From contig CAUJLY010000006.1 in NCBI GenBank assembly GCA_963281155.1, positions 4,650,001-4,714,000 on the forward strand: DNA of 64,000 nucleotides, read 5' to 3'. The DNA is from Rhabditophanes sp. KR3021 (taxonomy: Eukaryota; Nematoda; Chromadorea; Rhabditida; Alloionematidae). Within the stretch, counting starts at the first letter, position 1. Each line of letters begins with the position of its first letter. The notes under the pieces are model-generated. The model was not told the origin of the DNA. It saw only the letters and a list, made by a program, of their open reading frames with translations, and ran no database searches. Positions 14,616 through 26,587 of the stretch are shown in pieces. The position numbers and the translations under genes were made by a program.

Positions 14616-15799
14616 AGTTTACTTTTATATAAATACTTTTAAACAACATAAGTAAAAAGGCATGCATAAGTATCGAAATCATAGGTTATGAATTGATAAG
14701 TAGTCACACATAAATATGTATCAGCCACGATACGTTCAATTTCAGCTGTTGCGGAACTCTTTAGCAACATTATATTTATAAGATTAATTTTTAATGACAA
14801 CATTGGACATATCCTACTTTTCAAATTACATGTTGCGTCACCCACCACAATCGAATCTATTTTTATTATAATCTCTCTTTTTATACAGGCAAAGATCAAC
14901 TTTTATTAAACATGCTACTTGTATATATCTCTTTTTGACGATTTATATATTATATCTGCCTTTTGTATATTATACAATTGCGCTTTACGCTTATTGCATA
15001 TATATTATCTAATATAATATTTTGATTGTTATAAGCTTGTGCCTTTGAAAAGAAATAACAGCGATAAAAGTGAAGTAAAGTGATAATATATTGTTTGTAT
15101 GAGTGAATATTTATATATTTTGCATTAATGTCTATGCAAAAACAAACATGATTTATCAATTTCTAAAAGTCAAGCCATCCGTACCTTGACGTTGTCGTCT
15201 TCAATTTGTGTCCTTTCTCCGTATGTCTTATTCACGCTCCTCTTCAAAGTGACCTGTAGCTGATTTGTCGGCATTCATTGTAGTTATGTAATTTAAGATG
15301 CTCATTATCACAGTATTACATACTATCTGATGCCCATTTCATTTTCATTTTACTAAAACCATTTTTTCCCATACTCTACACTCTTAATGCTATTCTGCAG
15401 AACAGAGTATCTGTCGCCAATCGGTTATAAATATTTTAATTTGAATAATAAGTAGGGATTGTATAATTAAATATAAGATATCTATCTACATGATGCGCAT
15501 ACATAAATATTTATTGTAATTAAAAATATATTTAACAGCAGTATCATAATACACTCAATATGTTTATTTAACAAAAAACCTACATTCAAAGTGATTTATT
15601 TGCAGTTGCATTCCCATACATTAAAACATTTATTTATAATTAGTCCAAGCACATGGACAATTCTGTGTTGTTGTCGTGACATGTCATCTTAGATATTATT
15701 AATACTTTTAGTATAAGGTATTAATCATTAATTAAACATTGATTAATACTTAATTAAAGTTACTCCACTTGGATAAGCTGCAAAAGAGTAAATTGAATT

Positions 15800-15845
15800 A
15801 TTGAAAATGATTGAAAATGATTGAAAATAATTAAAAAATAATGAA
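15800..15845. repeat. 10 bp tandem repeat ATTGAAAATG
   Basis: Consecutive copies of a 10 bp unit, ATTGAAAATG, occupy 15800-15829 and decay into ATTAAAAAATAATGAAAATT. It is a simple-sequence tract. Confidence 0.75.
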
Positions 15846-17059
15846 AATTCATTTACATAATAGTTTGAGATAATGGTAAACATGACATTTTTTGTAGGTT
15901 TAAAATCAAAGAGCAGCTTACTGATACATGTAGTCAGTTGTGGTATCAAAGATGGTAGAAAGAATTGCTCATATTCTAAACATTTAATCGCAACGACTTA
16001 TTTTGAATGGTCAACTCTAAACTGACATTTGAATGCCTTAATGTTATCGTCTTGAGTTGATACTTATTTTTGTCATGTGCCCGCCACATCCCTATAAAAA
16101 AGTCCCCAAGTTTTGGGGTTTGAAATATGTCGGCCATAAAAAGGCGCTTCCTTTTATTTAAAGAAATTATAATTGTTAAAACTATAGTATAACACTTCTT
16201 AAGACTTACTTTTGATATAATCAAACAAACCTTTTCAATTGTACTTTTTTGTCCTCTGTTTAAACAAAAATATAAATAGTGTTATTGACATTTGTAGATT
16301 CAGGTGTCAGAAATAATATCTTGGATGATATTATTAGGCGGAGTAATATTTTTAATATTGTGAATGAAGGAGAAGAAGAACATGTAGTTATTTATATGTT
16401 GACAACGACTTTTAATTCCACTCTGGAAGAATTGAATATAATTTTTGAATTTTTGATTTCTTTAAGATGATTGGTCTTTTCGGTATTGTTAGTAGGCGCA
16501 AGGCTGTCCGCGATAATGAGTAATGATCATTTAAGGATGATTAACCTTGCCTCTACAGCGATATTTAGACAATCTGCGCTCGTAAAATGGTATGGTTCAG
16601 CTGAGAGTAAACTATTTTAGAATAACACCTATCTTTATTACCCTCCGCTGTAACATATTCAAATCAAGTGACCATTCACAAATAATGTGAATTAATAATT
16701 AGTTATCTTAATTATTTATAAAGATAAACTTTGACAAGCTAACCCTTTCACGATATCAACAACTCACAATTGCTTTCTTTGTGTCTAATTACTAGAAGTG
16801 ATATTGTACACTCGTAAAAGATATCAAGTTTCATTAAATTCTATACTACAAAACTTTACAAACTTCCACAAACTATATTACGTTATGTGTAAGCAGTACA
16901 TTAAATATTAAATGAGATTTGACTTAATATCTTGTTTAACCTAATATTAATTCCTCTATCAAGTTCCAATATTAACTCTCCTTAAAATCAACTTAAACAA
17001 ACCCACACCAACTTAAATATGCATCATACTCAATATTTGAACTTCTACACTTGTGTTCA

Positions 17060-17205
17060 CTAAATACAAAACACTAATTTTAGAAGATATTAACTACTAC
17101 ATAATTTGGGAAGACATAGCCACTAATTTGAGAAGATATTAACCCCACATTTTAAAGATATTAACCACCATTAATTCTATGAACTACCACTAATTTGTGT
17201 AGATA
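17060..17205. repeat. degenerate tandem repeat around AGATATTAACYAC
   Basis: The core AGATATTAA(C) occurs at about 17083, 17132, 17155 and 17201, and CACTAATTTG/CTAATTTT spacers recur between the cores. Units are roughly 25-50 bp and irregular. No coding frame crosses the block. Confidence 0.55.
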
Positions 17206-19504
17206 TTAATTTTGATATCAAGTATGTGACTAGCAACTACTTCTTTTTTGTATGAGAATAAAGATACACTCAAGATAATGCCCGTAAAATTAATTAGTAT
17301 AATAAGCCGTTCCTCAAATGTTTTGCTTCTTTATTGCGTTCTACTTAAAACGCCTTTTCCCGTACCCATTCTTTTCATTAAACTTAACATCATTCATCCC
17401 CCTACTGTCACTGCTAACTCATCTTTTATTTCCATTTTCTTTTGTATAACATCATCATCACCAGTCGTGATATTACTTGTGCGCGACTTTATATTCTAAC
17501 GTTTCAATATATTAAGTAAAAAAGACATCCATCCAATTAGTAGATTTGTCATTTATTATGTGTAACATGGGAATGTTTTGACATTTTAATAATTCTCAAA
17601 AAGATCCAGAACGTTATTTTCATTTTATTTGATTAATGTTATCATCACATTGTTGCACCCATATCTTGTTTCCTTTCTTAAATACACTATTGTCAAGATG
17701 GTCGACAGCTTCTCAAGGTCAGATAATTTAAATTTGCTCCAGGCTGCAACAATTAGTGGATACTAATCAAAATGGGTCCGACCAATTAATCAGTGCACAT
17801 TTTCCTTTTAATTATAGTTTACATAACACATGGTAATAATAGTATAATTGCCCATTAACTAATGCGATCAATTGGTGGTCCTTTATAATGTCCGAACTTT
17901 CGATGAACAATTTCTATAGTGTCTCGATTAGAGTTACAAAAGTCAATCATTAAAACTTTATAGTCTATTTTTTAAAAAATACTACCTGCTAATTTTATGA
18001 CACTCAAATTCCAAGTTAATACCAAGGATTGGTTGAATAGTATTGAGGCGTGTAAAGTATATACTACATATAATAAAGTCAAATTTAAAAAATATACTAA
18101 ACAATTTAGAAACTTGCTATATTGCATTTTATATACTCTTCGTCCAAACACGTTGTTCATTTCTAAAGTCATAATGACTGATTTCTTATCCACGGTTATA
18201 AAAAATGTATTTAAACCATCTTTGTTCAAGTATATAAAAATATATTTTAATAAATATGTTTCATTATTAGAATGTTTCAATTACCAGTTTCCGCTTTCAA
18301 ATATTGGACTCATCATAATCAATATGATCATTATTATTACTAAACGCTTACACATTCTACCTCTAAATTTGATATTCAGTAATTTAATTATTTATAGTCC
18401 ACTGCTTTGTCTGCATAAAAAGAGATTGTTGTACTTGACAATCCCTTCCCGTTATTCACTACCACCACCATTTACGAACAAAGTCTCTCATGACACCACT
18501 TACAACTGTCTTTTGTGTCCTAATTGACATGTTCCTATACATTTAAGCAGTCTTGATATGCCTGTTTTGAGAAAATGTGGGCTATAACCTATTTATGAGT
18601 CCTCAACTATGAAATGGTTTTCTTTAATCCATATTATTATATTATTAAATTCTTGATATTATTCCAATCTATATTGTTAATTAGCATAGGTATCTTCAAA
18701 ATGCCGTCACATTTATTAATCTATAGGCAGGCTAATAATATATGATCTACTTTAACGCGGCGGCATTCACAGTTCATATAATCAAGATGTCTGTTTGCTT
18801 TTGACCAGATCTACACCCATTTCGATTTTAGATTAAACAAACCAATTGTTAATCTATAGTAATAATATTATTATGCAACTCTTTTAATTACACATCTGGA
18901 AACTATTTTAAGAACTTGTGTCTATGCACACTATTATCAGTGCAAAAATAAAAAATGTACCGTATTTAGACAATACACTTATTATTATCATCAATACTGT
19001 AATATAAATCTAATTATGACTGGACTGGTTTAACTCTTTGGCTCTGACAAATGGAACATAAATGTACATTTGTATTATAATTCCTAGGATATAATGTGTT
19101 TTCTAAGATCTGCAATCTATACAGTTTCTTTAAACTTGTATTGAAACAATCATATCTCTTAGTAGCAACATTTTTAAAAGTTTACATTCATTACTTTACA
19201 CTAACATTCACTTCCCTGTCATATGTGCATTAGTAAGATGTGTGTGTTTTTTTAACACTATTGCACAAAATAGATTTCCCCTTAATTATTACCAATTTAT
19301 GATCCAATCAAGAGGAATAGGCTAATATGGGTGATATTGTAAATATTCATTGTTAATATGGTTGATAATGAGACGTATAAATGTCAAAGTTATGGTCAAG
19401 TGCCCTTTAAAAAAGAAACAATGGCATACGCAGTATCAGATCTAGTACATTTAAGTAGCCTTAAAGTTTAATCTTTAGCTATACTTACAATATAATATAT
19501 CAAC

Positions 19505-20341
19505 ATTTGTCTGAGTTAGGTTGCGCGTGCGCAGACCTCTTCGATTCATTTTATTCCTTTCACATTCAGTCCTCATTTGATGTTTTGTCTTCAACCTCAA
19601 AGACTGTTAGTAAGTATATTTATTTATATTATAAATGTTGGTTGGTAGTATTAAAATAGAATGGTTGTCGCCGAGATAACTATACTTGATTTATTATTTC
19701 CTATCAACCGGTTGTTTTGTTTTTGCCCTACCAGAGTGATTAAAGGTAAATGTTTCTAAGATTGATTTACTTTCTTGACTATGTACTTTCAATACACATA
19801 TAAATCTACATTAATGTATATAAATAAACATACATATACTTCATTAGATAGAAGTGTAAATATAAATATATCTTTTTGATTAGTGTCAACTCATATATGA
19901 TGATCAAATAAAATTTAATTGGAAGTGTAAACCTTTACAAGTTGGTCTTTTGTCGGTAACGATGTATGTTTTTATGTTGTTGTAACATTTTGACACCCAA
20001 AAAAGTAGTCATCTTCCTCCCTTTTACTATTCCAATGAAATGATTTGCCAATCTCTTGCGAATAGTAAAATTACATAAAATGTTGCATCTTATTTATTAT
20101 ACAATTTTTGAAATTAGTTTGAATTGATGTCAAAAAAGATTAAACTCTATTTATTTTTTATAATGCATACACTCTACGAATAATAATCATTCAAATCACA
20201 TAAATAATAATAGTATGCTCTTTTTGATTAATCTATATTTGTTTTGGATGCGCGCTAATATCTATTATGTTAATAACCCAATAAATTGGGACTAATCTCT
20301 TAACACCCGATTATAATAATGTTTATCTTTTAATATTATAG
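19505..20341 (+). promoter_or_regulatory. possible 5' non-coding exon and intron of the EGL-27/RERE-like gene
   Basis: A locally G+C-rich patch (GGTTGCGCGTGCGCAGACC at 19519-19537) precedes CTGTTA|GTAAGTATA, a strong donor at 19610. An acceptor ATTATAG ends at 20341, 25 nt before the ATG at 20367. This is consistent with a leader exon of about 100 nt spliced to the first coding exon. The acceptor could equally be a spliced-leader site. Inferred from signals only. Confidence 0.3.
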
Positions 20342-20366
20342 TTGCTAACATAAAAGACTTCCCACG

Positions 20367-23300
20367 ATGGAAGAACCAATTGAGAGTAATTTATCGAGTC
20401 CAGAAGAACATATAGATCAAGGTTTATGGACATCTGATTTTATCACTTACAATCTCAATCGAAGCAGAAACGGGCAAGCACGTATTAAAACTGGAACCAT
20501 CTATAAAAGTCTAAAAACCGGTGAAATTACATGCTTTAAAAGCCACAATGATGAAGTTTTTAATATTTCGGATAACATATTTATTGAATCCTCTCAAACA
20601 GATCCTTATATTATAGGTTGCATTACATCCTTTAAAATGGTTAGTTTACATCTCCGTCCAACTTATGTAAAAAAGACTTATTGCTTTTTAATGGTTCATC
20701 TTGGTTTATACATATAATGTCACAAATAGTATCCACAGATCGTTTATTTAAAAATAGTATGATAATAATATGTATTTAAAGAAAGTATAACGTTTGAAAA
20801 GAGAACAGTTCTTTTGAAAAGTAGTGTATTTACTTTTCACTGGTTTCTTTGACAACAATTTCTTAAAAAATAGTTGTTTGATTTTACTATTTGTTATTAA
20901 TAATCTTTTTTAGTCCAAAAAGGATCAACTCCAAATTAAGTTAAATCGGTACTATCGACCAACAGATGTTCCGGAAATGTCATATAACATTGTTTGCAAA
21001 GATCGAGAAGAGCGTATGATTGAAGAGATATCAGAATATGTAAAGACCCGTGAACTATTCTCCTCCGATTACAATAGCAGTCATTCTATTACATCATTAA
21101 GGTATGTATGAAGTACACCAAGACCATTAAATATTTAAAAGAACCTTGGCATGACTGGTTGATCTTTCAAATTCTTTTGTATGCAATCACTATTTTTGAC
21201 TTAATATTATATGAACGAAAACACTGTTGTGCATATTAATAATCTTTGTTAAAATAATGCTGTAATCAAGTATAAGTTAAGTGACACTGTAGATTTATAG
21301 ATGTTTGCATTAGTAAAATCCAACTTAAGATTAAAAGCTAACATGTAGTTAAAGTATTTAAACTACATAACATATAATTAATTTTGATTGTGGTTCGCTT
21401 CAATTCTACCTACTCATTATCTTAATAATTATTATAGCCAAAGTATATGGTTTTTATTATTCATTTTGAAGAGAAATATTTGAAAAGTGAAATAGAAATA
21501 AAAATCGAAAGTTGTCGTATAATTGCAATCAAATAATGAGGATATACTGTAGTTTGTTATTACACCTATAAAAATATTTGATTGCATTACCAAATAATGA
21601 TATATTTATTAGCTTTAGAGATGAGCCATTGGTTTTACTTTATGCTAATTTATTCAGTTAAATAGGCTTGTTAACATGACATATTATTTTTGAATCCCAA
21701 TTTTGAATGATAAATATTTGACTATTTGCACAGGCAGCAACAAGCATTTTAAGCTCTTTTGACACGTTTTTACACCTTTTATATTTTACCCCACTCCTCT
21801 TAACTGTGAGAGTTACTTGATTGTTTATTTATATTTATTCTCAAGTAACAGACTTTGTCTTCAGATGTTTTTTGGAGTATCTTTAAGTAGGATGAAAATG
21901 TTATTTAAAACTAAATTTATTTAGTATACTTACAATTTAAATGAGTCTCAGATGTACTATGTTGCATGCAATAAAAACACATTATTCATTGCCTTTTTTA
22001 ACCGAATGCATATTTTTAGAGCAAAAGCCATCATTAGTTCTGTACGTGATCTGCAATCTGCGATAGATCTCCAACTTTCTGATGACCAGTATTTTTGTTG
22101 TTTATCGTATAATTACGATACAACAAAATTATCGTCTGTTCATGGGGAAATCAAGATTGGTGCGAGACATCAAGCTGATATTACCGAATATACGGGTTCC
22201 GGAATGAGCGAAGAAAGAGAACGCGATGCCAAAATGTTCGATCCAAATATGCTATGCAATGAAGTAATTGACACATACTTAGGATTAGTAAGAGCTTATC
22301 GAGCATTTGCTATCTTCAAAAACGATATGGTTAATGGTATCGACAGAAACTGCATATCTGGTGATCGTTGCACAGATATGGCTCTCATCGTTCTTCATGA
22401 ATCGGGTTATGATGTTGTGAAAGCTATTCGCACAATGCAGGATTTGGATAAAATTTATTCCGAGCCTTCAATCACGATGAGTGACGATGACGTCAAAAAA
22501 TTTACGAAGGGGATTAAACAAGTTGGGAAAAATTTCAGCAGAATAAACAAAGAATACCTTCCAAACATGCAACGCGATCAATTAGTTCAATTTTATTACA
22601 ATTGGAAAAAGTCAAAGGAATTTGTAAAACCCAAAGTAATGCCACGCACCCGTCATATTATTTCAAGTTTTCAAAAAAATAAACGAGTAAAAAGTAGTTC
22701 ATATGTAAAAAATAGCCGTCCATCATCGCCCAAATCACCTTTGATTGACTACGGATCAGCCTCGGAGTCAGACATTGAAGATACCAGTAGAGAGATTGAA
22801 GCTCGCAAGAACATCTGTCATCACTGCTTGTCTAAAGGTAAATTTATTGATACCAATTAATAACTTATTAATGGCCTTCATTCATTATAGAAAGTCGCAA
22901 TTGGCACCATATTTTGCGCGAGAAAGTACTTGTATGCTATGACTGTCGCATCTACTATAAGATGTTTGATAAAATGCGCATTGTGCCTAAAGAAGAAGGT
23001 GACGATCACAAAACCGGTAATGAAATTGAAACATCCTCCACGAATGTAAGTCATTTTAAGTATTATATTGTCTGTATATAAGCGAATGTACGACAATTAA
23101 TAAAATTTTCTTACTTCATTTTTCAATTTGCAATATATTTGTTGGGATGTGGTTATATGTGGTTTAAATTTGCTGACTACATCATGATACTGCGGGACTA
23201 AAAACTATACATTATTTGATAAATCATACTTATAATTTTATTATAATTATAGACAAGCAATAAAAATTCGACAACAACTGCTGGTTATAAAGGAAAGAAG

Positions 23301-25597
23301 AGTGGAATGGCTATAGATGATTCGGATAGCCCTTCGTATGATTCAGAAGATGATGAAACATTTGTAGAAACACCATCTAAAAGAAGAAGATTAACACGCG
23401 GAACAAGATCATCCCCAAGAAAGATTAGACAAAACGGGAAGCGCAAAATCTCTACTATCAAAGAGCGTTGTGCAGATGATTCACAAGACAATCCTTTAGA
23501 AGGATCTCCTATTTCACCCAATACTGATCTCATATTACATGATAGCATCAAAACGGAACACATTGAGAAAAGTTCAAATGAAGAGAATGGAGTGTTAACT
23601 GAAATTAATAATATTGAATTACCACCTATCGACATCAAAAATAAGTCATCTACTTTTTGTATGGATTCGGAAAATGTTGTTAAAAGTGAAAACTTACTGA
23701 GAGCCTGCAGCAAAGGTAATGTGATCCGTGTAATGAAGTGTCAGACTGGTATTACATGTTCAAGAACTGACTTGATATTTCAATTCAACTTTCCAAAATA
23801 TTCAAAAGAGGGATTGGATGAAGAACATTCCTTACCTCAGACACCACCAAGATCTGCCCCAAGCACTGATTCTAGTATTGTGTCGATATTAACACCCCAA
23901 AAGCCTATGACGTTTGATGTTGAATCATTGGGACTATCGTCAGTCAGACAAGTCAAACGTGAAGAAAAGATTGATTTCGAAAAAGAAATGTTGGAACATG
24001 AAGCTAAGCAACAAGCTAGGAATATGACTCTGGACGCGGGTGAGTGTAGCCAATCGTTTGCCTCCAAGGATATGCAAAACCAAATAATGTGCCAACAAGC
24101 TATGCAAAGAAATGAAAAAGTACAAGAATGTAATATGCTGGGAGAAGCTTTTTTAAAGCTCAAAGACAAGCAGTGCATGAACAAATAAAAAATCAAATTC
24201 AAAGTTCTCCATATGCTCAATTCTTTCAGCAACAAACACAAGCTATGGCTATAATGGAGGCTAATTCCCAGGCTCAAATGAATGCTAATGTACAAGCTCA
24301 TCTGAAAGCTGAGCAACAAGCACAGGCCGCTAAGGCTCAAGCCCAGGCACAAGCAATTGCTCAGGCAAAGGCTGAATCGCAAGCAAAAGCTGCTCAGGCT
24401 CAAGCTGCGGCACAAGCTCAAGCACATGCACATGCACAGATGCAAGCACATGCACAGGCACAGATGCAAGCACATGCTATGGCTCAAGCCCAATCCCAAG
24501 CACAAGCTCAACAAAATCAAGCTAGAATGCAAGCATTTGCTCAAGTTCAACAGCAGGCTCAGCAGCAAGCCCAGGTATTAGCTTTTCTCAATGGATCTCC
24601 CCAAGCCCAGCAAGCTCTTTCTCAAAACCAACAACTTTCTAGAATGCTAAGCCAACAATTTGGAAATGATCCAGCTACCGCTGCTTTCCTAAACCAATGC
24701 ATGCAAGCAAATCCTCAGCTTCATGAAATGGCGATGGCTGATTCTATAAAGCAAGCCCAGTTACAATCACAAATGCAACAAGCATCGCAAATGGCTCCAA
24801 ATCAAAATAATATCCAAAACTCGCAAATAAATGGTAACCAAATGGCAGCTCTTCAAATGCAGATGCAGTTACAAAGACAACTCATGAATGGGACGCCAAA
24901 CCCTCTTAATAATGGATCCTCATCAACGGCTGGACCATCTTCAATAGAAAGAAATAATGCCCGCTTTGCAACACCTCAGATACCTTCTAACAACATTCAT
25001 ACTACGCCTAAAAATATGAATGGCCAACATTCTTCAAAATTGAACACTCCCAATAATGTTTCTAATGTTAAGTCCCAAAGTAATGCATCTCCAATGGTGA
25101 GAGCAGTAACACCGAGATCAGGTGCTGGTTCGACTAATTCTATAATGAATGGCAGTATGCACCTTAATAGTCCTATGAACACAAGCTTGGCTTCAGTTAT
25201 GTTTAAACAGCAAGCATCAGCCGCTAATAATAATCTTAAAGTCAACAACCAGAGTATTTGTGAGTCACAAGTCAATAGATCCCCTCAAAATCAAAATGCA
25301 CTCTTCCTTCAACAATACCAGAGAGCTCAACAACAAGCTCAGCAAGCGGAAATGCAAAGAACTAACACAATTAATCAAATGAACTTGAGTTTAATGATGG
25401 CAGCAGGAGGAAACACAAACCTGCAGCATCAAAATCAACAACAACAGGCATATGCAGCTGCCCAGCAGGCAGGTCATGCATTTAATCAGCAGCAAATGCT
25501 TGCTCAAGCTATGTTTGGTCCTGATATGGCAAAAAGACTTCAGCAAGACGCCCAGGCTCAACAATTCATGAATAATCTTCAAGGCTTAAATAAGTAA
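20367..25597 (+). CDS. egl-27: EGL-27/RERE (atrophin-type) transcriptional co-repressor
   Basis: Exons 20367-20639, 20914-21101, 22020-22837, 22891-23045, 23253-24039 and 24159-25597 join in phase to about 1,219 residues. In order there are a BAH domain (about 40-150), an ELM2 region with [15 protein letters not shown], a SANT domain (about 308-355, [15 protein letters not shown]) and a GATA finger with C420, C423, C442 and C445 (C-x2-C-x18-C-x2-C, ending [10 protein letters not shown]). A low-complexity Q/A/M/H tail starts at about residue 765. Domain order and the finger match RERE/Grunge and nematode EGL-27 better than MTA proteins. Such proteins recruit histone deacetylases through ELM2-SANT and act in the nucleus in patterning and cell-fate control. 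A 93 nt stretch (23716-23808) has splice-like ends and length 3n, so it may be an optional intron. An AATAAA lies at 25894. Confidence 0.88.
24240..24600 (+). repeat. Q/A-rich codon repeat in the EGL-27/RERE tail
   Basis: Alternating GCN and CAR/CAN codons encode long QAQA, HAQMQA and QQ runs (about residues 767-890 of the co-repressor). Because the repeat lacks stops in several frames it also produces long spurious frames, including a 243-codon frame on the minus strand and a 74-codon frame at 24357. It is prone to length change and to assembly error. Confidence 0.85.
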
Positions 25598-26587
25598 TGT
25601 AAACAAGTGGCATCGTCCACGGTAAAATCAACAGGTGCAAAAGTATAACAATTTAAAATACACAAACAGTTATTTCTTTTTAATTAAATTTACAATCGAA
25701 CAACCATGAACAAAATTTAGTTAATCGAATCCCCAAATTATTATTATTATCAAAAATCTACCTTACATACATATAATAATACACAAAAAAATTAAATTTT
25801 TGTAAATACGAGTTCAAAAATACCATTTCACCACAGCTTTTTAAAACAAAACTTGTTTAATTTTATGTTTTTTAAACGGGTTATAGTTTTCTAAATAAAA
25901 TAAAGATTTTTGTAATCCAATTGCTTAACTTTCTAATTTGACTATAAATTTCTCTTTTAAATCAAATATACATGTTAAATGTATCGAATCTTTTGTTACT
26001 TATTGTTTGATACTCTCACATTGAAATAGAAGACAGTAGTACATTAAAATGAGTTGTGTATTTAAAAACAATAGACGACCTTCGTACATATAATCATTAT
26101 AAAAGGAAATATAGTGTGAATACAATTCAGAATGATTATATATAATAATATTTACTAACAAAAATAAACTTTACAAAGGTTATGATGCAAATTATAATCA
26201 GTCCGATTCATAGTCATATAATTTTCTACTATTGAGGAATATAAAACTAATTAAATGAACTTATAAAAAACAGGAGTGTTATTTGCGATGAAAAGAGAAA
26301 TGTTAATATATAAATGTGTCTGTATTTGAAAAAATGATGAAAATGTCATAATTGTAAAAATATATTCATAGTGCATATATATTCCTATTACATTATTGTG
26401 TATAGTACAAATATATAGCAATTAAAAGTCTTATAAGTGGAGTTTTGTCGATTAAAATTTGAAATAGGAGTATATAGTTTTGATTTACAAAATATTGTTT
26501 GTTAATATTTTACTTCATTTCTTCTGGTCAAATAGGTACTAGATGATGTTCAATTGCCGTAATTTGCAGAATATTAAGTGATAAATA
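25598..26587. other. convergent 3' regions of egl-27-like and snt-1 genes
   Basis: 990 nt between two converging stop codons. It contains poly(A)-signal-like AATAAA sites on the plus strand (for example 25894-25899) and is otherwise AT-rich with no coding frame. Both 3' UTRs presumably lie here. Confidence 0.6.

Larger units (their letters stand above)
10433..20341. other. gene-poor stretch with short repeats and isolated open frames
   Basis: About 9.9 kb without a supportable gene. It holds tandem repeats near 14521, 15800 and 17060, listed separately. Some open frames are longer than AT-rich chance would favour: 13575-13931 (+, 118 codons), 16279-16470 (+, D/E-containing, ahead of which lies a TTTGTAG acceptor-like site) and 17997-18527 (+, 176 codons, partly in a pyrimidine-rich tract that lacks stops by composition). 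None shows a domain or good splice partners. Locally G+C-richer patches at about 15180-15290, 16480-16610 and 19505-19610 may be regulatory. Confidence 0.55.

Noticed and set aside
17997..18527. 176-codon plus-strand open frame in the desert
   Set aside because: It is improbable by simple AT-rich chance, but part lies in a pyrimidine-rich tract where stops are rare. The composition is I/L/N/K/Y-rich with no domain and an overlapping minus-strand frame. Kept as a pointer only.
23837..24568. 243-codon open frame on the minus strand rich in L, S and C
   Set aside because: It is antisense to the Q/A-rich coding repeat of the EGL-27/RERE-like gene. Alternating GCN/CAR codons have no stops on the reverse strand, so the frame is a by-product.
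20367..25597. Assignment to the MTA (NuRD subunit) family
   Set aside because: BAH-ELM2-SANT-GATA order fits both families, but the finger ([10 protein letters not shown]) and the surrounding text match RERE/EGL-27 better, and the MTA C-terminal motifs are absent.
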